A program made the position numbers and the translations under genes. Source: Flavobacterium sp. LHD-85 (GTDB lineage: Bacteria > Bacteroidota > Bacteroidia > Flavobacteriales > Flavobacteriaceae). From it: a stretch of DNA of 64,000 nucleotides. Below the pieces are notes generated by a model. It saw only the letters and a program-made list of their open reading frames with translations, made no database searches and was not told the DNA's origin. Positions 45,001-53,978 of this stretch are shown in pieces (position 1 is the first letter of the stretch; every line of letters starts with the position of its first letter). Location: the NCBI RefSeq assembly GCF_030929595.1, contig NZ_JAVFVR010000003.1, positions 62,001-126,000 on the forward strand, given 5' to 3'.

Positions 45001-46800
45001 AGTAATACTTCTGGTATATTCACAGGTTTGTCTTCTGGGGGCTACAATGTTCGGGTGAAAAATACGACAACAGGTTGCGAATCAGATGCGACACCAATTA
45101 CAATAAATGCTTCTATTACTAAAGTTTGGAATGGAAATGTTGATGCCAATTGGGCAAATGGTGCCAATTGGGCGCCAACAGGAGTTCCCGTTGCTTCTGA
45201 TTGCATAGAGATTTCAAATAACGGTATTAATCCGATTATTTCAGGAACTGATGGAAGTTTTTTTGCCAGCAGATTAACGATTCAGAATAATGGATTTTTA
45301 ATTGTTGAAGAAACAAATTCAATAACAGTAACCAATGAAGTAAGTGTACTTGGTAATGGAGTTTTGATTTTTGAGAATAATTCAAGTTTAGTTCAGACTG
45401 CCGATGTAGCTAATGTTGGCAATATAACTTACAGAAGAAAAACATCAGTGCGCCGATTTGATCTTACCTTTTGGTCGTCTCCAGTAGCAGGTATTACGAT
45501 GAACGAATTTTCGCCAGAAACTTTATTCGATAAATACTCTTACTGGTCTTCTGAATTTAAATGGGCTACCAATTTGTACGGTACAATGGAAATGGAAGCA
45601 GGAAGAGGTTATAGCATTAGAGGGCCACAATCTTTTGCTACTGGAACAGCGAGTGTTTTTCCAGGGGAATTTATAGGAGTGCCAAATAATGGAACAATTC
45701 AAGGCCCTCCAGCGGCGGCAGAAAAGTTTTGCTTTTTTGGTAATCCATATCCTTCGGCAATTTATGCAGATCTATTTATTCGTGATAATGCGGCTAATTT
45801 TTATGGAACACTATTTTTTTGGACTCATAACACGCCTCCTCGAATAACCGTTCCAGGAACTACTACTTATCGTTATACTAGTGATGATTATGCAATATAC
45901 AATTTGTCAGGAGATACTTCAGTTGGTAATTTAATTGGTGATGGTGCGTCATCACCAGGAAATCAAACTCCGCCAAAGGGGTATATAGCTGCTGGACAAG
46001 CATTTTTTGCAAAAGCTAGAACCGGACAAAGAGGTGTTTTTACAAATTCAATGCGAGTGCCTAGCAATAATAGCCAATTTTATAAATCTGCGTTAGTTAT
46101 AGAGAAACATCGCGTATGGCTAAATTTTACCAATACGCAAGGAGCTTTTAAGCAATTGCTAATTGGATATATAACAGGGGCGACAAATTCTTTTGATTTT
46201 AATTATGATGCGGTTACATTAAATGGAAACCCTTATGTAGATTTTTATAGCATCAATGAAGGCAATAAACTAGTTATTCAAGGAAGAGCAGTGCCTTTTG
46301 CTGTAACAGATAGCATTCCGTTAGGATATAAGTCTACTATTGAAAAAGGTGATTTCACAATCGCTATCGATCATACAGATGGAGATTTGAGCAATCAGGA
46401 TATTTATTTGGAAGATAAAGTGACACATACTGTACATAATCTTAAATCTGGAGGATATACGTTTACATCGGTACCGGGAACTTTTTTAGATCGTTTTATC
46501 TTGCGTTACAAAAATCCAAACGAGGACAAATCGTTGGGCAATGAAGATTTTGAAAACCAAAATCAGAAAATTTTTGTTTCAGTTAAAGATAAAAACATTA
46601 AACTTCAATCTGTTTCTGAGCTGGAAAATCTTCAAGAAGTGGCTATTTATGATGTGGGCGGTAAATTACTATACAATAAAAAACAAATTGAAAATAGGGA
46701 ATGGCTCATACCGAATTTTCAATCAGGACCCCAAATTTTATTGGTTAAAACAACTTTAGACAACGGACAAAAAGTGACAAGAAAAATTGTCTTTAGATAA
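42004..46800 (+). CDS. Giant secreted glycine-rich protein with six 98-residue repeats and T9SS type C sorting signal (cargo 4)
   Basis: The 1598-residue product has an extended leader: a hydrophobic stretch at about 5-20, then RRLRILLVLVLSIFYTTSKAQ at 29-49 as the likely signal peptide. Residues about 55-260 are a glycine-rich domain like that of cargo 2 (VEAWGAGGAGGG). Residues about 369-958 are six tandem Ig-like repeats of 98 residues (PLPTITLGSTTAVC, then YSIxWNASPTNTF, VPANTAAGTYTGTLTVSNANG). Residues about 1149-1510 are the shared cargo module, and the last 85 residues are a T9SS type C sorting signal ending TRKIVFR. Repeats at the DNA level have an exact 294-base period. Likely an adhesin exported by T9SS. 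Confidence 0.87.
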   Translation: MKKDLLTTLSFFSFSTLVTYSEKPLKSSRRLRILLVLVLSIFYTTSKAQTLVHSVPTSNPSFPLPAGMDEVTVEAWGAGGAGGGALFGGGNGRGAAGGAGGAYARGKITGLTAQTLNVVVAKATAGGSGNGAKGEDSYINGFAGLFFAPGGRGGDANPATGPTPGAVPITTGAIGSITTANGGASGAGATTLLGLLLSSGKGGDAGNLGTNMGGTGGVGYVSVLGANGPGEAGKEFGGGGAGAASNTSLQNGGGGARGHVNITYTCKTYSFTSISAPNICTGTTTQVQLTGTAASLPAGTYTVTYSRSQPNAVGQTAPMVITNAGSGSFTASGLNVLGSSTITVTSLTSVDCTSSISAPNSVTITVSAPPTIALGATTAICASASLQNVALPYTGVTNTPTNYSITWSGSPANNFLPVTNAVLPASPINIAVPAGTAAGTYTGALTVSNAAGCVSAAPTNFTITVNPLPTITLAPTTAVCISSNVQATTLPYTAVTNSPTTYSITWNASPTNTFAPVSNVALPASPISISVPANTAAGTYTGTLTVSNANGCISSANNFTVTVNPLPTITLGSTTAVCTSVNAQSTTLSYSATSNSPTTYSIVWNASPTNTFAPVSNMALPASPINIPVPANTAAGTYTGTLTVSNANGCVSSANNFTVTVNPLPTITLGSTTAVCASSNVQSATLPYSAVSNSPTTYSIVWNASLTNTFASVSNVALPASPISISVPANTAAGTYTGTLTVNNANGCVSLANNFTITVNSVPAITTSGNLIPVCQSVSSQTASLPYSAVTGSPINYSIDWATLNDQGITAFSFNSGGGNINNINVPANAAAGTYNGVMTIFSSNGCSTTQAVSLTINNLPTISTAGIFTPVCQSSLAQTTTLSYNSTTGSPVSYEIDWIALTDQGATPFAFSSGSGDIINVDVPANTTSGTYNGIMTITTSSGCLASQNVSLTVNPVSVAPTASVTQQPSCVNNTGVITVTSPASGTGYTYSVDGVDFSNTSGIFTGLSSGGYNVRVKNTTTGCESDATPITINASITKVWNGNVDANWANGANWAPTGVPVASDCIEISNNGINPIISGTDGSFFASRLTIQNNGFLIVEETNSITVTNEVSVLGNGVLIFENNSSLVQTADVANVGNITYRRKTSVRRFDLTFWSSPVAGITMNEFSPETLFDKYSYWSSEFKWATNLYGTMEMEAGRGYSIRGPQSFATGTASVFPGEFIGVPNNGTIQGPPAAAEKFCFFGNPYPSAIYADLFIRDNAANFYGTLFFWTHNTPPRITVPGTTTYRYTSDDYAIYNLSGDTSVGNLIGDGASSPGNQTPPKGYIAAGQAFFAKARTGQRGVFTNSMRVPSNNSQFYKSALVIEKHRVWLNFTNTQGAFKQLLIGYITGATNSFDFNYDAVTLNGNPYVDFYSINEGNKLVIQGRAVPFAVTDSIPLGYKSTIEKGDFTIAIDHTDGDLSNQDIYLEDKVTHTVHNLKSGGYTFTSVPGTFLDRFILRYKNPNEDKSLGNEDFENQNQKIFVSVKDKNIKLQSVSELENLQEVAIYDVGGKLLYNKKQIENREWLIPNFQSGPQILLVKTTLDNGQKVTRKIVFR
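43108..44877 (+). repeat. Tandem repeat array, six units of about 294 bp
   Basis: Equivalent positions recur at 43110, 43407, 43701, 43995, 44289 and 44583, i.e. one step of 297 then four of exactly 294 bases. Units 2-4 (43405-44286) are closely similar in DNA, while units 1, 5 and 6 are more diverged. All are in frame, 98 residues each. Confidence 0.9.
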
Positions 46801-46903
46801 ATAAAACAATAGGAATTTGTTTTTTAAATACTGGAAAACAAAATCATCTCGCGAGATTTTTTTTACCCTTTCAATTTGTTTTAACGGCATTTTACTAAAT
46901 AAA

Positions 46904-46936
46904 AAATTGCTTATAGCTAAGAGCTATAAGCAATTT
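46904..46936. terminator. Terminator after cargo 4
   Basis: Perfect 15-base arms (46904-46918 and 46922-46936, AAATTGCTTATAGCT and complement) with a 3-base loop, between convergent genes. Confidence 0.7.
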
Positions 46937-47023
46937 AAAAAGATCTAAAAAGAGGATAGAACTCTTTTAGTTAAATTTTTGATTTAATCGAATTAAAAAT
47001 GATTGCAATCGGTTAATTAAAAA

Positions 47024-47470
47024 TCAATCTGCAGCATATTTATTATTCCAATATAGCATCATCATTAAAGTAACTATTACAGAAGAAGCGATTCCTTCAA
47101 ATAATAGACAGATGCAATAAGTTGGCACTGATGGATTTCCTCCGAACATGAAAGTTTCAGACAAAGTTCTAACATAAGCATCCCCGCCTCGGGCATAACT
47201 GTAAACCAATAATCCAAAAATACTTAGTGCAACACCAACCACAGAGGTAGTCATTGCAGAAATGGCATTAGATAGAAAATCGGTTTCTCCTTCATGAAAA
47301 TTCATCTGCATTGTCCTATTAACACCGTAGAATATAAAGAAAACATTCAGTGTTCTCAAATAAAACAAATCTGCTAAACCCAGTACATTCATTAATAAAA
47401 AATAAATGCCAATTCCGAGGAAAATCAAAAACCCGTTGATAATTTCTTTAGGTAATTTCATAGTGGTCAT
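47024..47470 (-). CDS. Four-helix membrane protein of unknown function
   Basis: I do not recognise this 148-residue protein. It has four predicted membrane segments at about 12-30, 37-50, 68-92 and 118-140. Between segments 2 and 3 is a polar loop with HEGETDFLSNAISAM, and before segment 4 a GGDAYVRTLSETFMFGG loop. It opens with MTTMK, and an in-frame ATG three codons in is an alternative start. It is a single gene with 90 bases to ribF, which is on the same strand upstream; co-transcription is possible. Confidence 0.75.
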   Translation of the reverse strand: MTTMKLPKEIINGFLIFLGIGIYFLLMNVLGLADLFYLRTLNVFFIFYGVNRTMQMNFHEGETDFLSNAISAMTTSVVGVALSIFGLLVYSYARGGDAYVRTLSETFMFGGNPSVPTYCICLLFEGIASSVIVTLMMMLYWNNKYAAD

Positions 47471-47560
47471 TTTTTTAGAAGTTAATAGTAAATGTTTGAA
47501 AAACAGTATTCTATCAAATTTACTAAAAAAATGACTACGATGATTTAAAAACGGTAAAAA

Positions 47561-48508
47561 CTATGCTGTATGGTCTTTTAATGAAGAGTTTATAAAAGCC
47601 AGAGAATTAATCTGATCTTGATGAAGCTGTGCTTTTAAGGCATCTACTGAACTAAATTTTTGTTCTTCGCGAATATAATGCAATAAAGAAACCTCAATAT
47701 TCTGATCGTAAATGTCTTTGTCAAAATTAAATAAGTGCACTTCGATGGTTTGTTTGTCACCACTAACAGTCGGATTGAAGCCAATATTCATCATGCCAAA
47801 AACAGTTTCTTTGTTTATAGTAGCTTTGACAACATAAACACCAATTTTTGGGATTAATTTATAATCTTCTTCAATGTGAATGTTCGCTGTTGGAAAACCA
47901 ATTGTTCTTCCAAGCTGTTTTCCTTTTACGACCGTTCCGTTTAGGAAATAGCTGTAGCCTAAATATTCGTTGGCCAAAGCCATATTTCCTTCGTTTAAAG
48001 CTTTTCTGATTTTGGTTGAACTAACCGAAACATCTTGAATTTCTTCAGCAGAAATCTGCTCTACTTCAAATCCGTATTCTAATCCAAAAGCAATTAAATC
48101 ATCAATATTTGCAGTTCTATTGCGACCAAAGCGATGATCATGTCCAATGATGATTTTTTGAATCTGAAATTTCTCTACTAAAATGGTACGAACGAATTCT
48201 TCAGCAGTTAATCTTGAAAAACTTTCATTAAAAGGATGGACAACTAAGTTCTCGATACCTGTGGCCTCTAAAAGTCTTATTTTTTCGCCAATAGTGTTTA
48301 GTAATCTAATTTCCGATTTTTCCTGAAGAACCATTCGCGGATGCGGAAAAAAGGTTAGGACCAGACTTTCATATTTTCCATTTTCAGTATTCTGAGTAAT
48401 ACGTTCCAGAATTTTTTTATGACCAATATGCACGCCATCAAAGGTGCCAAGAGTTAAAATTGTTTTCTTGGTTGACTGAAAATCGTTTATAGAATGAAAG
48501 AGCTTCAA
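47561..48508 (-). CDS. ribF: Bifunctional riboflavin kinase / FAD synthetase
   Basis: RibF of 315 residues converts riboflavin to FMN and FAD. The N-terminal adenylyltransferase domain has LGTFDGVHIGHKKIL (HxGH), LTFFPHPRMVL, IIGHDHRFGRNR and VSSTKIRKAL, which replaces the usual ISST-x-IR. The C-terminal flavokinase domain carries GRTIGFPTANI and the GVYVVKA and GMMNIGFNPTV blocks. Length is normal. It stands alone, divergent from the metalloprotease gene; no FMN riboswitch was recognised upstream. Confidence 0.97.
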   Translation of the reverse strand: MKLFHSINDFQSTKKTILTLGTFDGVHIGHKKILERITQNTENGKYESLVLTFFPHPRMVLQEKSEIRLLNTIGEKIRLLEATGIENLVVHPFNESFSRLTAEEFVRTILVEKFQIQKIIIGHDHRFGRNRTANIDDLIAFGLEYGFEVEQISAEEIQDVSVSSTKIRKALNEGNMALANEYLGYSYFLNGTVVKGKQLGRTIGFPTANIHIEEDYKLIPKIGVYVVKATINKETVFGMMNIGFNPTVSGDKQTIEVHLFNFDKDIYDQNIEVSLLHYIREEQKFSSVDALKAQLHQDQINSLAFINSSLKDHTA

Positions 48509-48674
48509 AACAAATTATTTAAGATGCTGCAAATTTATACTATTCTCTTTTAAATTTAATACTATGCCAAATTGAATTTTAACGTATAATCTATCTTTTT
48601 GTAAAAATAAGCCGACTAGTCGATTAAATAGCAATAATTGTCGTGTAGATAATATGATTTCAAATTAATTGAAG

Positions 48675-48682
48675 TAATTTTG
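48675..48682 (+). promoter_or_regulatory. Candidate -7 element of the metalloprotease gene
   Basis: TAATTTTG fits TAnnTTTG and ends 19 bases before the ATG at 48702. Confidence 0.45.
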
Positions 48683-48701
48683 ATTAATATATTTTAAGGG
48701 T

Positions 48702-51371
48702 ATGAGAAAACAACTACTTTGTATGTTTCTGATTTTTTGTTCTGCAAATATTAATGCACAAGATGTTTTATGGCAGAAAGTAACTTCTTCATCAGCTTTA
48801 AGAAAGGCGGATGGTGTCAGTTCCAATAAATTATATTATAAATTAAATGCTAGTCTTCTTAGTTCGAAGTTAGCTTCAGCATCAAATAAAACAGCAAAAA
48901 ACACAGCATCAGAAATTACGATCCCGAATACTGATGGAATTTTGGAACGTTTTTCGGTTTGGGAATCCTCTAATTTTGATCCGGAATTACAAGCCAAATA
49001 TCCAGAAATTAGGTCTTATGAAGGCCGTGGAATTGACGATAAAAATGCTAAAATACATTTTAGCGTTGCCCCAATCGGAATGCAGACTATGGTTTTGAGA
49101 ACAGCAAAGCCAACAGAATATATTGAACAAAACCCAGACAATAAATCCGAATATGTTTTGTTTAAATCGACAGATAACGCAACGTCAAAAATGTTGTTAG
49201 ACTGTAAAACAACCGATTTTGTTTCTGTTAATAAAACTTCAACTACCGCAAAAACAGCATCTAATGCCAAACAGTTTAAAACGCTTCGATTGGCATTGTC
49301 CTGCACAGGAGAATATACAGCTTATTTTGGCGGAACAAAAACAGGAGCTTTAGCTGGAATGAATGCCACTTTAACGCGAGTGAATGGTATTTTTAATAGA
49401 GATCTTGCGGTGCAATTAATTTTAATTGCAAACAATGATGCTGTTATTTATACAGATGCCTCGACAGATCCTTATTCTATTGCATCGGTGGGCGCGGCAG
49501 ATGGAGGGACCTGGGCTAAAGAAGTGCAGACTACATTAACCAATGTTATTGGTGAAGCCAATTATGATATCGGACATTTGTTTGGAGCTTCTGGTGGAGG
49601 AGGAAATGCTGGTTGTATTGGCTGTATATGCGAGAGTCCAACTTCTAGCCAACCAATAGGAAAGGGGAGCGCGTTTACATCTCCAGCCGACGCAAAACCA
49701 CAAGGAGATAATTTTGATATAGATTTTGTTGCTCATGAAATGGGACATCAGCTTGGAGGTACACATACTTTTTCTTTTCAAAATGAAGGTTATGGAGCAT
49801 GTTATGAACCTGGAAGTGGGTCAACTATTATGGGATATGCAGGTGTAACAAAAGGTTATAATATACAAGATCATTCAGATGACTATTTTTCTTATGCAAG
49901 TATTAGCCAGATACAAAATAATCTAGCAGGGAAAACTTGTCCTGTTTCAATACCTATAACTACTAATAATCCACCTGATATTAAGGCTGGTTTAGATTAT
50001 ACAATTCCAATTAGTACACCATTTATTTTAACGGGAACAGGTTCTGATTCTGAAGGGAATGCCATAACATACACTTGGGAACAATACGATAGCGCGACAA
50101 CAGCTTTTGCTGGTAATAGTTTTGCATCTGCAACAAAAACAGATGGACCAATGTTTAGATCTTTACCGCCAACATCTTCTCCGGTTCGTTATATGCCTGC
50201 TTTAAGTTCGGTGTTAAATAATCAGTTGACAACAACTTGGGAATCTGTTTCTTCTATTGCAAAGACAATGAATTTTACGCTTACAGGAAGAGACAATGCC
50301 GCTGCAGGAAATGGACAAACCAATACTGATGCAATGGTTGTGACCGTAAGCGCCTCAGCTGGACCATTTGCCGTAACTTCACAAACAGACGATAATCTGG
50401 GGTGGGCAAAAGGGTCTGCACAAACAATTACGTGGAGTGTAAATAACACAAATGCATTACCCGGATCATCAAGCGTAAATATAAAATTATCTGTAGATGG
50501 CGGATTAACATATCCAGTGGTTTTAGCGGCTAATACTCCAAATGATGGTTCTGAAACGATATTGGTTCCAGAAATTGACGCCTCGACCAATTGCAGACTT
50601 CTAATAGAGCCAGTTAATAATATTTATTATGCTATAAATTCGAAACCTTTTGCAGTAGGATATACGGTTTCAACATCTTGTGCTTCATATAATTTTGGCG
50701 GTGGATATTCAACAGGTGATAATGTAAATGTAAACAAAACCGTTTCTGTGCCTGCTTCTTCTGGATCGGTTTCAGATGTCAATGTTTCGGTAAATGTAAC
50801 ACACGCGAGATTTTCAGATTTGACGATGCAAATCATAAGTCCGAACGGAACAATAGTGACTTTATTTAACAAAAATTGTGGAAGTACAAATTCAACTTTT
50901 GCATTGCAGTTTGATGATAGCGGGACAGCTTTAAACTGTAATACAACTACTAGCCAGATTGTTATTCCATCTACTGCTCTAAGTGCTTTTAATGGAGAAA
51001 ACCCTCAAGGAAATTGGACTTTTAGAGTTCTTGATGATACAGTTGGTGCTTTGGGAACAATAAATTCTGCATCAGTAAATATTTGTTCTAAAACCTATAC
51101 ACTAGGAAATGACGATTTTGAAAATGTTGATTTTGTTGCGTATCCAAATCCAAACAAAGGAACTTTTACAGTACAATTTGAAAGAGATTCAGTAAGCGAG
51201 ATTAAAGTTTACGTTAATGATATTAATGGAAAATATGTTTACGATAGAACTTTTCAAGGTTCAGGCTATTTTATTCAAGATATTCAATTGCCAGATGTGC
51301 CTTCAGGTCTTTATTTTGTAACGGTTACTGATGGCAACAGAAAAGAAGTGAAAAAAATATTGGTGAATTAA
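48702..51371 (+). CDS. Secreted reprolysin-like zinc metalloprotease with P-domain and T9SS type A sorting signal
   Basis: The 889-residue protein has a signal peptide ending NINAQ. A propeptide of about 180 residues precedes the catalytic domain, which carries the zinc site HEMGHQLGGTH (His345, Glu346, His349, His355) and a downstream SGSTIMGYAG Met-turn, as in M12B/reprolysin-like peptidases. A Cys-rich NAGCIGCICESP loop lies before the zinc site. A proprotein-convertase P-domain follows at about 660-800 (VSVNVTHARFSDLTMQIISP, NPQGNWTFRV). The end is a T9SS type A sorting domain (YPNPNKGTFTV, with KKILVN at the terminus). It should be an extracellular protease. Promoter -7 at 48675. Confidence 0.93.
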   Translation: MRKQLLCMFLIFCSANINAQDVLWQKVTSSSALRKADGVSSNKLYYKLNASLLSSKLASASNKTAKNTASEITIPNTDGILERFSVWESSNFDPELQAKYPEIRSYEGRGIDDKNAKIHFSVAPIGMQTMVLRTAKPTEYIEQNPDNKSEYVLFKSTDNATSKMLLDCKTTDFVSVNKTSTTAKTASNAKQFKTLRLALSCTGEYTAYFGGTKTGALAGMNATLTRVNGIFNRDLAVQLILIANNDAVIYTDASTDPYSIASVGAADGGTWAKEVQTTLTNVIGEANYDIGHLFGASGGGGNAGCIGCICESPTSSQPIGKGSAFTSPADAKPQGDNFDIDFVAHEMGHQLGGTHTFSFQNEGYGACYEPGSGSTIMGYAGVTKGYNIQDHSDDYFSYASISQIQNNLAGKTCPVSIPITTNNPPDIKAGLDYTIPISTPFILTGTGSDSEGNAITYTWEQYDSATTAFAGNSFASATKTDGPMFRSLPPTSSPVRYMPALSSVLNNQLTTTWESVSSIAKTMNFTLTGRDNAAAGNGQTNTDAMVVTVSASAGPFAVTSQTDDNLGWAKGSAQTITWSVNNTNALPGSSSVNIKLSVDGGLTYPVVLAANTPNDGSETILVPEIDASTNCRLLIEPVNNIYYAINSKPFAVGYTVSTSCASYNFGGGYSTGDNVNVNKTVSVPASSGSVSDVNVSVNVTHARFSDLTMQIISPNGTIVTLFNKNCGSTNSTFALQFDDSGTALNCNTTTSQIVIPSTALSAFNGENPQGNWTFRVLDDTVGALGTINSASVNICSKTYTLGNDDFENVDFVAYPNPNKGTFTVQFERDSVSEIKVYVNDINGKYVYDRTFQGSGYFIQDIQLPDVPSGLYFVTVTDGNRKEVKKILVN

Positions 51372-51388
51372 TTTTTGAATTTCAAAGT

Positions 51389-52069
51389 TTAATGTGCCAT
51401 TGCCATACAGAGTATGCTAATCTTAACGCCTGGTATTTTTAGCAAAGCTTTTGAGCATGCTTCAAGTGTTGCACCTGTTGTAAGCACGTCGTCAACAATT
51501 AAAAAATGTTTGTTGTGATCAGATTCACTGAATTTGACATCAAAAATGTTTTCGATATTTTCAGATCTTCCTAAAAGGTTTTTCTTGGATTGTGTTTTAG
51601 TATATAGTTTTCGGATCAAGATATTTTCTGCAAAAGGAATTTCAAAACCCGATGCGATTGCTTTTCCAAAAGTGGTAACCTGATTATAGCCACGTTCCTT
51701 AAATTTTCTTTTATGAAGCGGGACAGGAATTATAGCATCGAAAGGAATTTCAAAAGAAACTTCTTTTAAATCTTCGGCATACCAATTTCCTAAAACAGTT
51801 CCAATTTCCTGATGTCCTTTGTATTTTAAATTGTGAATTAACTCTTGAACCATTCCTTTTTTATTAAAATACAAAAATGCCGATGCAAATTGAATATCGA
51901 TTTTGCCATAGAACTTTTTTACAGCTTCATTTTTAGGATTTAAATGATATTGGGTTAGAGGCATTTCGTGTCGGCAGACGGTACAGAAAACCGTTTCATT
52001 CTGAAGTAAAAGTGAGTGGCATGCGCTACAGACTTTAGGGAAAAATAGATTTATTAGATAATTAATCAC
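51389..52069 (-). CDS. ComF-family phosphoribosyltransferase-like protein
   Basis: A 226-residue ComF/GntX-family protein. The N-terminus has a four-Cys zinc-binding motif (CSACHSLLLQNETVFCTVC). The type I phosphoribosyltransferase part has PVPLHKRKFKERGYNQ and the PRPP loop FLIVDDVLTTGATLEAC. Family members such as ComFC take part in uptake and processing of transforming DNA. The gene is single, convergent with the metalloprotease gene and divergent from glyS. Its substrate is unknown. Confidence 0.92.
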   Translation of the reverse strand: MINYLINLFFPKVCSACHSLLLQNETVFCTVCRHEMPLTQYHLNPKNEAVKKFYGKIDIQFASAFLYFNKKGMVQELIHNLKYKGHQEIGTVLGNWYAEDLKEVSFEIPFDAIIPVPLHKRKFKERGYNQVTTFGKAIASGFEIPFAENILIRKLYTKTQSKKNLLGRSENIENIFDVKFSESDHNKHFLIVDDVLTTGATLEACSKALLKIPGVKISILCMAMAH

Positions 52070-52152
52070 AAAAAGAGAGATTTTATTTACAAAAGTAACA
52101 AAATCAAAGCTTCAATCTTTATAATTTTTCTTTTTTATAAAGCTAGTTTTTA

Positions 52153-52160
52153 TATTTTTG
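52153..52160 (+). promoter_or_regulatory. Candidate -7 element of glyS
   Basis: TATTTTTG ends only 7 bases before the glyS ATG at 52168, so the mRNA leader would be a few bases at most. Confidence 0.5.
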
Positions 52161-52167
52161 CATCACT

Positions 52168-53709
52168 ATGGCAAAACAAGAAGATATATTTAAGAATGTG
52201 GTTTCGCACGCAAAAGAGTACGGATTTATTTTTCCGTCAAGCGAAGTTTACGATGGTTTAAGTGCTGTATACGATTACGCACAAAACGGTGTCGAATTAA
52301 AAAAGAATATCCGTGAATATTGGTGGAAATCAATGGTTCAGATGAATGAGAATATTGTCGGCCTTGATGCTGCAATATTGATGCATCCAACAACTTGGAA
52401 AGCTTCTGGTCACGTTGATGCTTTCAATGATCCATTAATTGATAATAAAGATTCTAAGAAAAGATATAGAGCTGACGTTTTGGTTGAAGATTTTGCTGAA
52501 AAAATTCACCAAAAAGCGCAAAAAGAAATTGACAAAGCAAAAGCTCGTTTTGGCGACGCATTCAACGAACAAGAGTTTATAACTACAAATGCTCGTGTAA
52601 TTGAATACTTGGCTAAAGAAAAAGAAATCAGAGAGCGTTTAGGTCGTTCTTTGGGAGCAGGTGATTTGGCCGATGTGAAAGCATTGATCGAAGAACTTGA
52701 AATTGCTGATCCTGAAACAGGTTCTAAAAACTGGACAGAAGTAAAACAATTTAACTTGATGTTCGGAACAAAATTAGGTGCATCTGCAGAGAATGCAATG
52801 GATTTATATTTGCGTCCAGAAACGGCTCAAGGTATTTTTGTGAACTTTTTAAATGTTCAGAAATCGGGTCGTATGAAAGTTCCTTTTGGAATTGCTCAAA
52901 CAGGTAAAGCATTTAGAAATGAAATTGTAGCAAGACAATTTATTTTCCGTATGCGTGAGTTCGAACAAATGGAAATGCAGTTTTTTGTGCGTCCAGGAGA
53001 AGAAATGAAATCTTATGAGTACTGGAAAGAAACACGTTTAAAATGGCACTTGTCTTTAGGATTAGGAAAAGAAAATTACCGTTTTCACGATCACGAGAAA
53101 TTGGCGCACTACGCAAACGCAGCTGCTGATATCGAATTTAATTTCCCATTCGGATTTAAAGAATTGGAAGGAATTCACTCCCGTACAGATTTTGACTTAA
53201 AAGCACACGAAGAATATTCTGGAAGAAAATTACAATATTTTGATCCAGAATTAAACGAAAACTATGTTCCTTATGTAGTAGAAACTTCTGTTGGTTTGGA
53301 TCGTATGTTCTTGGCAGTTTTTGCAACTTCATTAAAAGAAGAAACATTAGAGGACGGTTCTACAAGAACAGTTTTAAAATTGCCAGCAGTTTTAGCACCA
53401 ACTAAAGCGGCAGTATTGCCATTAGTTAAAAAAGATGGTTTGCCAGAAGTTTCAAGAAAAATCATCGAAGATTTGAAATGGGATTTCAATGTGGCTTATG
53501 ATGAAAAAGATGCTGTTGGACGTCGTTACAGAAGACAAGATGCTTTAGGAACGCCTTTCTGTATCACAGTAGATCATCAGACGCTTGAAGACGAAACTGT
53601 AACAATTCGTCATAGAGATACAATGAAACAAGACCGTGTAAAAATTACTGAATTAAGAGGTATTATCGAAAACGAAGTTTCGATGAAAAACTGGTTAATG
53701 AAAATGTAA
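52168..53709 (+). CDS. glyS: Glycyl-tRNA synthetase (single-chain, alpha2 type)
   Basis: The 513-residue class II synthetase is of the eukaryote/archaeal-like GlyRS type that Bacteroidota use instead of the separate alpha and beta chains. Motifs: FPSSEVYDGLSAVYDYAQNG at the start, LYLRPETAQGIFVNF, AQTGKAFRNEIVARQFIFRMREFEQMEMQ (motif 2 area; the key run FRNE-x-F is conserved), VETSVGLDRMFLA (motif 3) and the anticodon-binding domain with VGRRYRRQDALGTPF near the end. It is monocistronic, followed by a hairpin. Confidence 0.98.
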   Translation: MAKQEDIFKNVVSHAKEYGFIFPSSEVYDGLSAVYDYAQNGVELKKNIREYWWKSMVQMNENIVGLDAAILMHPTTWKASGHVDAFNDPLIDNKDSKKRYRADVLVEDFAEKIHQKAQKEIDKAKARFGDAFNEQEFITTNARVIEYLAKEKEIRERLGRSLGAGDLADVKALIEELEIADPETGSKNWTEVKQFNLMFGTKLGASAENAMDLYLRPETAQGIFVNFLNVQKSGRMKVPFGIAQTGKAFRNEIVARQFIFRMREFEQMEMQFFVRPGEEMKSYEYWKETRLKWHLSLGLGKENYRFHDHEKLAHYANAAADIEFNFPFGFKELEGIHSRTDFDLKAHEEYSGRKLQYFDPELNENYVPYVVETSVGLDRMFLAVFATSLKEETLEDGSTRTVLKLPAVLAPTKAAVLPLVKKDGLPEVSRKIIEDLKWDFNVAYDEKDAVGRRYRRQDALGTPFCITVDHQTLEDETVTIRHRDTMKQDRVKITELRGIIENEVSMKNWLMKM

Positions 53710-53730
53710 TCTTTACAAGTTATACTATAG

Positions 53731-53759
53731 ATCCCAAATTCCGTAAAGGAGTTTGGGAT
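53731..53759 (+). terminator. glyS terminator
   Basis: 12-base stem (53731-53742 and 53748-53759, one G-U pair), 5-base loop, followed by TTTTTATTTTTC. Confidence 0.8.
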
Positions 53760-53978
53760 TTTTATTTTTCGAAATAAGCATTTTATCGGCTTTTTTTGCA
53801 TTTCATCCTTATGTATCAACATTTTAGTGTAATGTATTAACAATGAAGTGTTTAAGGTGTTTAAATCCGTAATTTTAAATCTGTATTACTACAAAGACCA
53901 ATTTTTTTTCTTCACATAGCAATTAAAAGTATTTTTTTGATTATGATTGCGCAGTGAGAAAACCAATAAGACCCAAAA

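Noticed and set aside
48509..48701. FMN riboswitch upstream of ribF
   Set aside because: I looked for the conserved AGGG..GGGGT/RFN words in the region upstream of ribF and found none.
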